The position numbers were made by a program, and so were the translations under genes. A stretch of DNA of 64,000 nt from Colius striatus. Lineage: Eukaryota; Chordata; Aves; Coliiformes; Coliidae. Of the stretch, positions 9,201-22,200 are shown piece after piece (position 1 is the stretch's first letter; each line of letters begins with the position of its first letter). The DNA is taken from assembly GCF_028858725.1 (NCBI RefSeq), contig NC_084761.1, positions 93,459,971 through 93,523,970 on the forward strand, in the 5' to 3' direction. Under the pieces are notes generated by a model. The model saw only the letters and a list, made by a program, of their open reading frames with translations. It ran no database searches and was not told the origin of the DNA.

Positions 9201-12200
9201 GTTAACTCTATAGTCAACAGCTATGCCTTGTTTACTCTCATGCATAAAACCATACGGAAACAATCCTCGTAGGAAATCTCTCTTCTTTGTCTTTATCTGT
9301 ATGCAAATACAAGTAATAGGAGAGGCTGGAATGGGATGTTTGCTGAGAGATGGGGTGGGAAGACTTGCTGCCCTCTCCCCAGCGAGCAGCCAGATGGGGT
9401 CAGATATCAGTGAATGTCTCCTAAGTCTGGTAGAGGGAGCTCAGAACCATGCTGTGCCTTTGTGGAGGAGTGCTGAGTGTTGGGCAGCCTCTTGCTCCAT
9501 CCTGCCTGGATTGGCACAAGCTTTGTTTTCCCCAGGATTTTCTGGAAGCTCTGCCTGATTCCCCCAAGTGCAGATCCAAGCATGTCAGGCTGCTCTAGTA
9601 CAGCAATAGGGTTTGCAGGGAAACCATATCCACCTCCTCAATGCTTTCCCTCTAGGACGTGCCTTTTGGAGTTGTGTTTTTCTTGAAGCAAATGCCACAG
9701 GAAGGGTGCTGGCTTGTGGAGGACTCTCAGCCCATACAACTGCAACACCCTGATAGCTCAGTCTTGGCAGTACTCATGCCAGGGGATGAGCTGCTCAAGG
9801 AAACCGACTGTCTCCAGAGATAGGTTCCCATGGGCACAGGGCATGGGGGCTGCAACAAGTGAGGCATCTCCAGAGAGGCTTCTCGGGAGCTCAGGGGAGA
9901 CCTCTGGAACCTTCAGCTGCTCAAACATTCACCAGACCCTTCTTGTCCTGGTGCCATGCCCATGGCATCATCCTACAGCACTGGCAAGGCAGCTGTGAGC
10001 ACAGGGCAAGGTTAGGGGTGAAGGACATTCACACCACAAGGACAAATCTTGATTGACCTGAGGAGCACTGCCCACTTGCCCACAGCCCAGGGGAAAGAGC
10101 TGCAAAATCCACCAGGATGTGACACACCAAATACTCCATCCCACCCTCCCCAGACACAGGCAGGGTTAGGTATTAACCACACAGAGTCTGCTCAGATTAG
10201 GGAGCTTGGAGACAGCCCCTTTGGTTGGGGAGCCACCCCCACAGCCATCCCCACATCAAGGGAAGAGCAGAGCGCAGGCTAAGGAGCCCTGGAAATATGC
10301 AAGGAGCTGCCAGCATTTGCTGCCAAACACTTTTATCTTTAGACAAAGATAAATCTGTTGCTTACTTAACCTAGCCTTTATGAAACTCACAGCTCCAGGT
10401 TTCCAAAAGGACAGGAGCAGAGTAGGGCTATCTGGTGCCCTGGTGAGCAGCAGGTATATACATGGGAGTTACAAGGTGACAATGTATCTAGTTAGAAAAA
10501 TGGCTGGAGAGACAGTTATACATCATAGAAATAAGTAAAAACGTCACCTCCATGGGCCAGAGAACTTATCTTCCCATGTTTCTGTAAAGTGCAGGTGTCT
10601 GTTTACTTAGGAGAGCAATTAAGATATAGTGTTAATAATGAACAGAAACAAATCTTCTACTCAAAAAGAATAATTAAGAGCATAAAAACATTGCAACACA
10701 AGGCAGATGTAATGCAACAGTGAAAGAGAAAAAAAAGGCCATAAATACATAAAAGGGTGGCCTCAGCTGTCACAGGGTTTTTTAACCCAAGGCCAGATTG
10801 CAGAAAGATGCTGGTGATTCAAGGTGCAGCCCGCCCCACAGCACTGCCTCTGAGCCCCAGGCCCTGCTCACTGAGGGGCTTTTATTTATGTCATACATGA
10901 CTGTGAGGTTAAACACATGAATGCTATCCCAAGGTTTTGGTGTGGAGATTTAGTGTGAATTGAAGACCTGCCTCCTGTCTCTCAGAGGTCTCACGTCCAG
11001 CTGACCAAGCACTACCAACGTTTTTGTCAAACCTCTGGCTTCCTGCAAAACCAAACTGGACCCCACTTTCATTTTCAGGTCATTTTCTTAGTTTTTGCAA
11101 GGGTAGATGCAGTAAAACCATTGCAAACACTGACTAGGAATAGCAACCCCTTTTTTGCTGTAAATCTCACCAGTCCCCATAAAGACTATCTTTATTTTAA
11201 TACTAGAGTTCTTATCTGACAAGAATATAGCCCCTTCCTCTGCTATCCATGACCCATGCTGAACCAGTTTGGCCCGTGTTATTGTGCTAGTGTAATTCAG
11301 TGGAAAACAGATTGGATTAATCAGGCAGCTCTAGAGGAGTAAATAAAAGGAACATGCTTTAAAGAGTAAATAGACAAGTCTGGGTATAATGGAATAACTC
11401 CTGGCCGTGCTAAGTCAAAGAGAAAATACTGCCCTTGCTAAAATCCTGACACAGATCTTTGTTTCTGCAAGAAAGAGAACGCAACAAAATCCAAAGGGGA
11501 GCAGAGGGTGCTCTGGGGGTGTCCTCAAATCCACACGAGAAACAGTACCAGAAAAAAAGAAAAGGAGGGGGAAAAAATGAGGCAAGATCTCTGTAACAGC
11601 CAGGCTCGTGCTGGGGAAGAAATTCAATTTCTGAATGATCTGTAGAGGTTTTCTAAGAGGAGTGTAGAGGAAGCAGGGTTAGCTCTGGGTAATTCCTCAC
11701 TGGTTCCAGACCAAATCTGTTTTGCAGCAGAAATGTTATTTTTTTTCCTCACCGCCAGCCCTGCAGTTCAACCTGGTCTGATGGGGCAAGTCCTCAGCTT
11801 CACCTCACCTTTTCCTTTTATGCTGCTTCAGTGAAGTCAAGAGCATGTTTGAAGGCAGTAATGGGATTTTCCTAGCACGGGGAATCCTACAGGAGTAACC
11901 AGCAGCTCCTGTCCAGGCCAGCAGCACCATTAGGCCAGTAGCACCATTTCCTGGGGCAGGAGGGGGCTGGGAGGATTTGATGCTCCCTGGCAGCCTCAGC
12001 ATACAGATTCCCACTCTGGGAATGGTTGTCTGATGGTATAAATCAGCTCAGCACTGAAGTCTATTGATGTATCTTGCTCCACAGCCTGTTCTATCCCCAG
12101 CAAGAACTTGAGAAGCAGATGATACAAAACTTACTGCATTCCTGCCCTTCTCAATCAGTGTTTTGCACCCCTCAGGAGCCCTGCAAGAGAAATGGGGCAC

Positions 12201-13510
12201 TCACCTCTCTGGGACTTAAGCAAGTAAGAAAGGGTTTTTTACAAGCCATGGTCTGATTTCAGTTGTATAATCCAAAGTGGATCCTGGTCTACCTCTATTC
12301 CTCTATCCCTGGGCTGGTCTACAGAGAGTAGGGGAAAAGACTTTAACATCATTTCTCACCTGAATACACGAGCAGTACATTTCCAAGTGGAGTAAAACAT
12401 ATATGGAGCCACTTTTCAGAGCTGACATGCTCGTTTTTGTGCAGTGGCATCAGAAAAAGTCCACTGTGAACAACTCAGGGACATTTGTTTCCCATCAGCT
12501 GCAGAGGAAATTCTCTGCCCTTGCAAGGTGTGAGAGTCCTTCCCCTGGGAAAATGGGACAGTGAATCTTGGAGAGAAAAGTGAAGTTCTCTTCCCCATTT
12601 CTACAGTGACTCTAGTGTCAGAGCTTTAATGAAGAGTTTTGACAACACATAACATATTGTCATGTGTTGGCTCAGCTTTATGGCTGTATTACCTCTTCTC
12701 TGCTAACAAGGGAATAGGGATCATCATTTCAGTTGAAAACAGACATACAAGTGCAGAAAAAAATAGAAATACATGCAATTTTATACAGTCATTTTTCTAA
12801 CCAGACCCCAAATGTCTTCTTCAGAAAGCACCTGCTAAGATGAAAAGGTTAAGAAATTTTGAACACTTTGGGGTACTTATGTGACCATTAACTGAGATAT
12901 TTAGATCACAGACACAAGCACCCCTACCTGACCAGAGCACTTGAAGTAAACGAATGGAGAGAAGGAATTATACATATTGTAAAGTTACATGGTGCAAAAG
13001 AATTCTTCAAGGAATGCCACATCCCGAACCTTAGATGAGGAAATCCAGGGCAGGCATTATGGAAAAATATTAATTCACATCAAGGCCAGGCAGAATTATG
13101 AGGATGATCAAACTCAATAATCCAAAGTGCATAAACTCAGCCATATTTTCAAACAAAGAGGAGTAAGTCTGAATTTGTCGTGTGATCCAGCCCCAAGGTG
13201 AGGGATTTGGGTTACAGAGTCATCCACATGAAAGCTTCACCAGGGCTCCATTTCAGAAAAGATTCGAAAGCAAAAGAAGTGGATTAAAACTGCAGCTCAG
13301 CTATTCCAAATCACTGACTGTGAGTCCAGGTGGGGAGTGCCACATTGGTTAGTGTGCTCTGCCGGGGCATGCAGCTCTGTGAATCCCAGTACACCTGGCA
13401 AATGGATGTTAGTGAATGGCAAGAGTCCATCAGAGCATTCTGCTTTCACCAGCTAAGGGTTCCTGCCTAGCCTTACAGCCCCCTCAGAGGTAAGCAGTCC
13501 TAAAGTCACT
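6210..13510. other. Intergenic; no gene or clear transposon seen
   Basis: Only short unsupported frames occur. Small features are an (ACAAA)n run near 8427-8448, A-rich stretches near 9027 and 10730, and the GATA-type palindrome at 10332-10353. Splice-like signals are isolated and do not form exon chains. Confidence 0.55.
10332..10353. promoter_or_regulatory. Palindromic paired GATA-type sites
   Basis: TTTATCTTT (10332-10340) and AAAGATAAA (10345-10353) are exact inverted copies separated by AGAC. Each arm holds a GATA-factor core (TTATCT / AGATAA) in opposite orientation. Such paired sites occur in GATA-bound enhancers, but function here is inferred from the motif only. Confidence 0.35.
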
Positions 13511-13514
13511 CTTC

Positions 13515-13720
13515 CATAGAATCATAGAATCATTTTGGTTGCAAAAGTCCTTTAAGATCATTGAGTCCAACCACTAACCTCACACTGCCCAGCCCATCAC
13601 TAACCCATGGCCCTCAGCACCTCAGCTACACCACTTTTCAATGCCTCCAGGCATGGGGATTCCACCACCTCCCTGGGTGGCTCATTCCAATGCTTAACAA
13701 CCCTCTCAGTGAAAAAGTTC
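13515..13720 (-). mobile_element. CR1 LINE 3' end (outer element, left part)
   Basis: It starts with the inverted CR1 tail (CATAGAATCATAGAAT) and continues through CR1 3' landmarks in reverse orientation: the AGTCCAACC segment, CACTGCC(C)AGCCC, CCACCTCCCTGGG and CAGTGAAAAAGTT. It breaks off at about 13720, where a second CR1 in the opposite orientation begins, and resumes at 13986. It is 5'-truncated and non-coding. Confidence 0.9.
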
Positions 13721-13985
13721 TAGCAATAGGACAAGGGGTAATGGGATGAAGATGGAACACAAAAAATTCCATTTAAACATAAGAAAAAACTCTTTCACTG
13801 TTGAGGTGAGGGAGCCCTGGCACAGGCTGCCCAGGGAGGGTGTGGAGGCTCCTTCCTTGGAGGTCTTCAAGACCCACCTGAACACATTCCTGTGTGACCT
13901 GATCTAGGTCAACCTGCTTGAGCAGAGGGGTTGGACTAGATGATCTCTAAAGGTCCCTTCCAACTTTACCATTCTATGATTCTGT
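13721..13985 (+). mobile_element. CR1 LINE 3' end inserted into the outer CR1
   Basis: It begins AGCAATAGGACAAGGGG and passes through GGCTGCCCAGGGAGG, CCTGTGTGACCTGATCTAG and GGTCCCTTCCAAC, ending at the tail ATTCTATGATTCTGT. The interrupted outer element continues immediately after it. It is a 5'-truncated copy of about 265 bp with no coding capacity. Confidence 0.9.
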
Positions 13986-14055
13986 AAATCTAAACCTTCC
14001 CTGGTGCAACTTGAGCCCATTTCCTCTTGTCACCTTTGCTTACATCTGGGCAAGA
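13986..14055 (-). mobile_element. CR1 LINE (outer element, right part)
   Basis: AATCTAAACCTTCCCTGG, TGCAACTTGAGCCCATTT and CCTCTTGTC are the CR1 segments expected just beyond the point where the 13515-13720 copy stops. This shows one element split by the 13721-13985 insertion. The right boundary decays gradually. Confidence 0.8.
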
Positions 14056-17000
14056 TTTATTTCCAATGTGTGTTTTCCCAACAAAGTTGCAAGGCACACT
14101 CCTGTCGACATTACCAAGCGACATAGCAAGCTATGCCTCATGAGAAGGCCTCTGGAAGGTGCTTCAAGATGAGCTGGTAGAAATTTAGGGGCAGGAAGTA
14201 AACTGGACAGTTTGAAACCTAGGAGGTCAGGAACGTGCAGTCACCCTTCAACACAAAGCTTTGGCCATTAAAAATGGATTGTCAAGAGAATATGGAACAG
14301 TAGGGCATTTGAGTTGATGTCTGTAAGAGAAAATTAAGAAGACTCTTCTTTCTGAGTAGAGAAACATTATTGCTAGCATCTATGTCCTTATGTGCCTACT
14401 TTTGTTAAACATAGGTCCATGCTCTGAAGATACGACCCAGGAAGGTTACTATGGCATATGCCAGAACATCTGAGTTATTAGTAGCTACTTTTTGCACAGC
14501 TTTCAGAGGTGTGCTGGGACTAAATAGTTAAAAAAATGTTTATTGGATCTGAATAAAGTTTCATGGATCACTCAAAAGTAACATGAAGCTCAAAATGGAG
14601 TGAAGGTTAGCCCAGTGCCATTTCTGGCAAGTCCCTTTGCAAGCAGAGTTGGAGTTTATTCTGGTAACGAACTCCAAGAGAGTGGTCCTGGAAAAGCATA
14701 TTTCATTCTTAGGCTGAGACTTTTGCCATCTACTAAGGGCTTTTGAGCTTTTCTCTTGATCCTCCTCACCTGGGGAATGAGAATGTGCAAATTGACCTTG
14801 CTTCTTTTAATCCATCTAATGTTGGCACCCAAAGAAACTGATATCTTCCTAGATTCAACTCTTGACAGGTTGGTTTGCTTCTTCTGGCTTTGTTTCCTTC
14901 AGGAAGCAGAATAAGAATGTAAATCACAGGTACAATCCTGCAAGAGAGTGCAGGTTCTTGAAGGAGATGCTGTGTTGTTTCCATCACTTTGAGGCCCCTT
15001 TAGTATCACTCTTCACAGTGATACTGGGAACTTAATTGGAAGCAAAGGTCTCATTGCACTACACAGGAAGGCACATGGAAGCTGCTCTGGAAAAGAACTA
15101 GTTCTGTAGGAATTCATCCAGGGCACAGTCGAGTATCAGACTGGTTTTCTAACTGGGGTCACTGGAGTCCCATGAATCAGACCAGTCAGCCATGTACTCG
15201 GATAAGTTGGACAATGATCCTAACAATACTAGACACCAAATTGCTTTAAACACAAACTTGAATGCAGACATGGCTCAAATGTTTCTAGTAATAAACATAC
15301 ATCACAAGTTTAGATCTGCTTTCCCAATCAGACTGCTCTCAAAACAATTTCAGGTGTGCAAAAAGCAGCCGAATCAACAAATCCTTGTTCTGGAGCTGAA
15401 TCAAGGACTCCTTATTCCTTATAAACTGCTAGAGAGAAGAGGAAATACAGATGCTTGGAACTGCAAGCTGAAGTACCACAAGTGTAATGTTGTGATGTCT
15501 CAAGCCTTACTTGTGTGTTTTCTGCATCTTTGGGTGCATCAGGACACCAGTATAGCCCATACCCTGGCCATCAGTTCCTAGGCTTGTGTAAGAAGCTGTT
15601 TGGTTGCTATATACAGACACTAGTCTGTTCATTCATGCATCTCTAATCACTTTACTAGCATTCATAAATTAAATCTCAGTGAAGCCTTCTTTTCCACTGA
15701 TCTGTGAGTACCTCCTTTTGATGGAGAAAAGAGATACACTGGCAAGTTCAGTCTCTTGGCTGAGTTCCCCCAGTCAGCTGCAGCTCTGGAGCCCAGACTT
15801 CCAGCCCTTCCTCATAAACCTTAGTGCTTCATTATGGACATTTCCCATTTCAAAAAAAAAAAGCAATGTAAGGCATGAGAACAAGTCTGCCTGCAACACA
15901 TGTACTGCAGGAGAGACCTCAGAGTCCCAGCCATCAAGGACATACCCAAGGAAGCTTCAGCACTGAGCATGCATAAGCCAGATGCCAGTCCTTTTCCTTG
16001 TGCTGCCTGTTCAAATGTCAATTGCATGCAGGCTTCTGATTTATAGCAAGTCATACCACCACCCTTCTGCTATGGAAGTGAGAATGCCTGAGTGAAGCCC
16101 CGGATGCCACCACACAGTGCAGGACACATGCTGTGAAACTGTCTCTTCATGATGCAAGAGGTGTAGGTGTAGAGCAAGTGGCTGACACCATCATCACCTA
16201 ACAAGGGGAGTTTGCACAAAGAGTGAACATGAGCACATAGGCCAAGGTTGACAAATACTTGTCAGAGATGAGCCAGATCCTCAGTCCAAATTTCTCTAAA
16301 GCTCACGAGCATTTGGACTTGGAGCTGTTGTTCAGCCCATTGGAGACAGAAGTTCTCACAAGGATGCTGTGGGACATGTGTTGCTTTGATTTCCAGTGCC
16401 TGATCCAAATACCTACATGAGCACGTGATGCTTCAAACATCTCCCTCTTCCCCTCCCGTTGTCCTGACATGTTCTCACCAACTCTCTTGAGTTAGTATCA
16501 TGTTTAGGGAAGCTTTGCAGACACTTCTTCACAGCTTTGCCAGGAATTCATCTCCTCATCCCAGTTTGTCTTGCAGATAGCCTAAGAAGCTGTATGTTTG
16601 TCTAGTCTATAGAAACTACCCTTTGCCAATCCTCTCCCTTCCTCACCCTAGCATTAAGACAAAAGAGAAAAGGAGATTTAAGTGCCACAAAGTCTAAGTT
16701 ATGGGTGAGTAACAGATATGTGGTTTATCTCTTGCTGTTAAACACTCCTGGTGATGCAGACATCCATCTGAGCTCCATCAGTTGCAGCATCCTACCACTT
16801 AGCTCCATCCAACTGAACTACGTCATTTCCAGGACCAGGTCAAAAGTCATTGTCAAGATCCCACACGTGGATAAGTCCTCTGAGACCCAGAAGTGCTAGG
16901 GAACAAAAGCAAAAAAAAAAAACCAAAACAGGTAAGAAGCTCTGCATAGAGTTTTCCAGATCTGCTAAGGCAGGAATTGATCATCCCACATGGATGGTGG

Positions 17001-18126
17001 AAGGGCCCACATGGTTCAGTGCACATGGACTCTGTGCTGGTATATCTCTGCTGTGCTCCTAAGGCATTTCAGAGCTACTTCAGTTTTTGTCACTATCTGA
17101 TTATTTCCCCCTTCCCTTCATAGATAAAGGAAGCAATGAAAATGCCAACATTTACTTTCATTTCTTCTTTTCTTATCTGTATCTCCCTCTTAGTTGGTAA
17201 GTGCTGCCCAGCCTCCGTTTCGCGATGTACAGCAGTAGTGTGTGAATAATAAATAACAGAGATATGCTTTCAGCCAGAAAATAAACCCCATATGTGTCCT
17301 CTTTTCTCTTGAAGAATTCATGCAAACATTGATTCCAGAGACTGTTATAATCCTGTTTACTTGTCAATGCTTGGAGTGAGCATGTAATTACAGTTCCACT
17401 GTAAGATACTTAACGTGTAATTCATGGCAAAGAGCTGCCACGTTATTATAGCCTTCTAAGTTTGGATTTGTGCCCTGAAACCTAAATTAGTCCCAACAAT
17501 TTCTGTTCAGAGGAGGATAATTGAATGCAAATATTACCGAGCACACCAAAGAGTAAATTTCAGAGAGACAAGAAAAAACACAAGCAATTTTGGGGAGTTT
17601 TTTTAAGCTTTCTTTACCACCACAGTTTTGTTGGATTTGTATCTTCTTAGACAGGTAAAGAGCTTTTGTTTGAGTAGGGTGAAAAAGTGAATTGAGAATA
17701 TCAATGGCAATCAAAGGAACTTTAGGAATCAATTCAGTCCATGAAGATAGACACAAAACCTTTAGGAATCATCTCTGGTGATTCCCAGTGGTGAAACTTT
17801 GATGTCAGTACTGAATTAAAAGATGAGGAAAGCTGTAGAAGTATTTGGTCTTTGCTTGCTTATTCACCTCAGTGCAGCTATGTCTCTAGAATCTGCTATT
17901 AAACTACTACCTGTCATATCGTCATCATCAACTACATTAACTGGGCCCTGCCTTTAAAATAATCCATCCTCAACACCATAACACTTAGCACTCCTATGAG
18001 CCTGTTCATACAAGACTCTCGTAGGGCTTTACATGTCCTGACTGCTTAAGTAACACAATGTGCCCAAGAATTTGGTCAGAGGTGCAATGGGGGTAGCTGT
18101 GCTTACCACAAGAAAGCTGCATACTT
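14056..18126. other. Intergenic; no gene seen
   Basis: Frames are short and scattered (for example 15192-15581 plus, 129 codons) and have no flanking splice logic or recognisable domain. Poly-A runs occur near 15852 and 16910. I recognise no transposon in it. Confidence 0.5.
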
Positions 18127-18408
18127 CATAGAATCATAGAATCTTTTCATTTGGAAATGACCTTTAAGATCAAGTCAAATCGCTCACACTGCCAAGCCCA
18201 TCACTAACCCGTGTCCCTCAGCACCTCAGCTACATGGCTTTTAAATACCTCCAGGGATGGGGATTCAACCACCTCCCTGGGCAGCCTGGGACAGTGCTTA
18301 ACAATGCTTTCAGAGAAGTTTTTTCTTAATCTCCAATCTAAACCTCCTCTGGTGTGACTTGAGGCTATTTCCTCTTGTTCTATCACTTGTTGCTTGGGAG
18401 ATTGACCC
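18127..18408 (-). mobile_element. CR1 LINE 3' fragment
   Basis: It opens with an inverted tail (CATAGAATCATAGAATC) and runs through CACACTGCCAAGCCCATCAC, CACCTCCCTGGGCAGCC, TCCAATCTAAACCTCC and CTATTTCCTCTTGTTC. It is the same subfamily layout as the outer element at 13.5 kb. It is about 280 bp, 5'-truncated and moderately diverged. Confidence 0.9.
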
Positions 18409-19406
18409 TAAGCAACTTGCCGAGTAACTTGCACTACAGATAGCCGAGGTTACTCGAGGAATAGAGGGAGGGCTCCAGCTCTTGGCTGTATCTTTTCTGT
18501 ATATCAACTCCCATATTTTGTTATAAGCCTCAGTTTCCCATTTGTAAAAGGAGCTTTGGACTTTCGTCTGCCCAAGGGCAGGGTGATACCAGCATTAAGA
18601 TTCCTCTAGATCAAAGTAGTTATCTACAGTGGTGGACATACCTGAGTCTCCTTCACCACCTTTCAACGAGGTTGTCCTTCTTGAGCCATTCTCTACCTCC
18701 TGGAGCTCCTTGCCAGCTCTTTCAGTACAAACACAACACAGGCAGTTTTGTTACCAGACGCAGAGGCTACGGCTAGGCTGAGAATCCACAGGAGTCATGC
18801 AAATGTGGGCAGAAATTCCCCAAAGCTCAGAGGAAGGAGAGCAGAGGAATGCAGCACGAGGAGCACCTGGGACCCTGCACTGCCAGCAAGCCCAGGTGTG
18901 CACCACACTGACGGGGGGACTGTGACCACGGCCCTGCGATGACAGCTCAAGGTCCCTCATACATTAGTTCTTGGGGTCTCATGTGCATCTGTTGGAGGGT
19001 TTGAGGCTTGCTGTGAGCTGAGGGGATAATTAAGCAGGTGGGCTGCTGGCCGTCCAGCATGCCTGCCAAATTCAGGCCTGCTGGAAGTGGGTGTAACTCT
19101 CTGGAAATCGTGCAGGCCTGTGGATGTACATGCAATATCCTCACCCATGCCTGCACACAAACATGTGAGGGAGAGAGAGGAGGTGAGTGCATGCACTGAC
19201 TTGGATGCATTTGCAGAAGCACAAGGCCCCAGGGAAAGAGAGGTGAGTGATCTGAAAGCCAGAAGCAATCACCTGAGAACCACTATACGCCCCTTGAAAA
19301 ACGTCTGGCAGTTCAGCTTTCCTCTCCACAGCCCTTCGCTCTTTTATTTAAGGAGAGAGCTCTGAAGGACCATCAGGCTAGCCAGACTCATACAGCGGTT
19401 ACATTG

Positions 19407-19420
19407 TGCCATCTTCTGGT
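19407..19420 (-). promoter_or_regulatory. CTCF-like core motif
   Basis: TGCCATCTTCTGGT fits the reverse form of the CTCF core (TGCCNYCTNNTGG). A second similar site, ACCATCTGGTGG, is at 45634-45645 in the same orientation. Both calls rest on motif shape only. Confidence 0.3.
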
Positions 19421-22049
19421 TAAAGGCTGTGGACTCCCACCCTGGGAATCTCCATCACAAAAGAAAAGCTTTTTTTTCTTATGTGTTCAAGAAATGAGAT
19501 CTGGAGATGTCTGGGCTGTTATGGTACAATGGCATTACCTGTGGAAATCAGCCACAAGCAAAAGGCAGAGTTTGTGATGATCACAGGGATGTAGGAGCTG
19601 CCAAACAGAGCCCTGGTCTGCCCAGGCTCCTGTTCTTTCCTCCAGGAGAAATGGTGCTTCAGCACATCTCTTCAATATGACATTGAGATACCTCCAGCTT
19701 TGCAGCTGTGAACCACTTGTAGGTGATGAGCAAAGCCACGGGAAAGTGAAAAGGAAAGTAGGCTCAGCAGGGACCTTAGAGACAAAACATGTTCATCCCT
19801 CTGCTAAGGAAGATCATGAATATCCATAAGTGCATGAGGACACGTGTTCAGAGCAGCTGCCAATTACTCATCTGGATCATGAATACGGGGAACTAGATGT
19901 TCCCAACCCACCCTTTGCTGCAGAAAAATGAAGATACACAACTGCAAAGGGATATGTGATCTTGGAAAGATCTCTTTGTGGAGAAATTACTGATCTGAAC
20001 GTGCAAGCCTAGACTTGATGTAAAAAAAAAAAAAACTGATAACTCCTCTTGTTTTTCAGCAGCACAGTTTATAGTCCAAGTTTTAAATCATGGCCCTTGA
20101 AAGCAGAGCAGTTTCCAGCACTGCCACATCACGCCCAGCTCTGAGCTCGCTTGCACAAACGTAGCTCACTCGATTTCAACAGCAACATTTCTCCACCTAC
20201 CAGGATCATTTCACAGAAGTAGGTGTGCAGAATGATGAGTTCAAAAGGAGCTAATTAGGCACAGATTAGGCAGACAAATTAGAAACAAGGACTTCACTAA
20301 ATATTGGTTAAGCAAACACAGCTTCGGGGAAGATCTGTGCTAGGGATTGTCATCAGCAGCACTAGTGTGAGCTGGATGACTTAGGTGCACAGTGGTCCCC
20401 ATCAAAAAGCTGGCATGTAATGGTTTTGCTACAGGAAACAGTATGAAAGGATGAAATCATCTGTTCCAAGAAGGGGAAATAGCCACTGACTTTCAAACAC
20501 CACAGGTATGGGACCTGACAGATGGGTGGCTGAAAGCTTTCGCCATCCTAGTAATAATTATTTGAGTGTAATGAGCTCTGTAAACGTGTTCAGTCTCAAA
20601 ATGTCTTTTCATACTGCTCTGAAATTCCAGGCAAATCTGGATCATTATGAAAGCAGCCTACTGATGTTGCACACAGGTATCAGCCAGCACTGAGGTGTCA
20701 TTTCGTACGGTAGAAAGCAGGAACAGAGTATTACAAGACGTGGATGACTTCAGCCTCTTCTGCCCACTTATAATCTGCCTACACTTCCTAACCTGCCAGG
20801 TATCTCCTTGCACAAGTCTGTCATCAGGAGGAGATACAGGAACATGTGCAGATTTTGCATTTGGCAGGTCTGTACCCTCAATGATCTGGCACATGAGCTT
20901 GGATTGCACCACGCTGCAGTCCAGTGGTGTGTGATGTCTCTGTGCATTACATGGACAGCAGGAGTATGCTTTCTGAGGCTAAGCTTATTCCAACATCAGG
21001 ATCACCAACACTACCAGTAGGATTTTGGACCTGAAGCTGGATGCTCAGTGGGTTGAAATAAGAACTGAAACATATAACCATCTCATTGCAAGGTATAAGC
21101 TTGGCTAGTGTCTGACGGCTGCTGTCATCCAGTCATCTCCTGAGAAAGAGTAACTGCCTCCTTACATTTGTATCATTGCTTGAACATATTAGTGTTAAAA
21201 CATGAAGTGCTTGTCTTGCCTGCAAGCATACCAAATATCAGTCCTGCTTACATATTAGCTTTTAAACATTTGATCATTCCTGTGCCTACATTTCACACAT
21301 TATACGAGTCAAGACTGATTCAAACATTCAGTCCGGGGTTGTGAGCTTCCAAGAGCACCAACCTGAACTTGTGTTTGTTTCATTTATTTACTGTAAATTT
21401 CAAAGGTGCTTTGAACTCATTTTCCCCCCCAGTTTGCTTCAGGGTTGCTATTCATTCATTGCTGCTACAGTTTTCCTCCTCTCCACTCCAGTTTGGCTCT
21501 GTCCCTCACCACTTTTGGCACCACAAGCTGACAGTCAAATTCAGGTTTTCTGCCAGGTCATCAGTGCTGATGAATGCACCTGCCCTCAGTGTATTTTACA
21601 GGACCACACAGCCTCATTCCCCCTTCCTAGAGGACAACATCACTCAATCCTTTATCTCTATTCCCTGCTCTGATGCAGAAGGAGTTTTTGTCCTGCCTCT
21701 CCCTTTGCCCTTTTGCTACTCATCACCTGCAATACTCCAGCAGTTCACTGCAGGGAAGTCCCTGCCACCAGACTCCCATTTACCACTCCCAGCTGTCACT
21801 GCAAGCATCACAGATGGTGCCCACAGTCCATGAATCTCCCTGATACCTTCTGGGAAGGTGCAAGTCCCCAGATAACCAGGAACTGGCCTCGTCTTGAAGG
21901 CATGAAATAAGAGTCACCTCCACTACTGACCTCTTTGGCACCCTGCTGCTCCCTGGGTTGCTCACCAATAGCAACAGCTCCCTGCTCCTGGGTAATATAT
22001 AGTCTGAGCAAGTGTATTTTTAACCACTTAGTATTTTTATCCAGTTTCT

Positions 22050-22200
22050 AGCACAGCACAATATCAAATACCCTGCTGAATCCCAAAGATGTTATGGCTG
22101 TGCTAGATTCACTCTGTCTACTAAACCAGCAAGGCAATTATACATTTGCTTGGCATGATCTGTTCTTAATACACCCATGTTATTTGCTGGCTACTGGGTG
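22050..22200. repeat. Possible very old interspersed repeat
   Basis: The segment containing ACTAAACCAGCAAGGCAATT and TTGCTTGGCATGATCTGTTC followed by AATACACCCATGTT resembles a family of decayed avian repeats I have seen, but I cannot name it. Divergence is high and the boundaries are a guess. Confidence 0.25.

Noticed and set aside
12622..12669. 8-bp inverted repeat CAACACAT...ATGTGTTG
   Set aside because: Short arms with an 11-nt loop are within chance expectation for this length of DNA.
21369..21833. 154-codon plus frame
   Set aside because: Several overlapping frames of similar length occur and none has splice or domain support.
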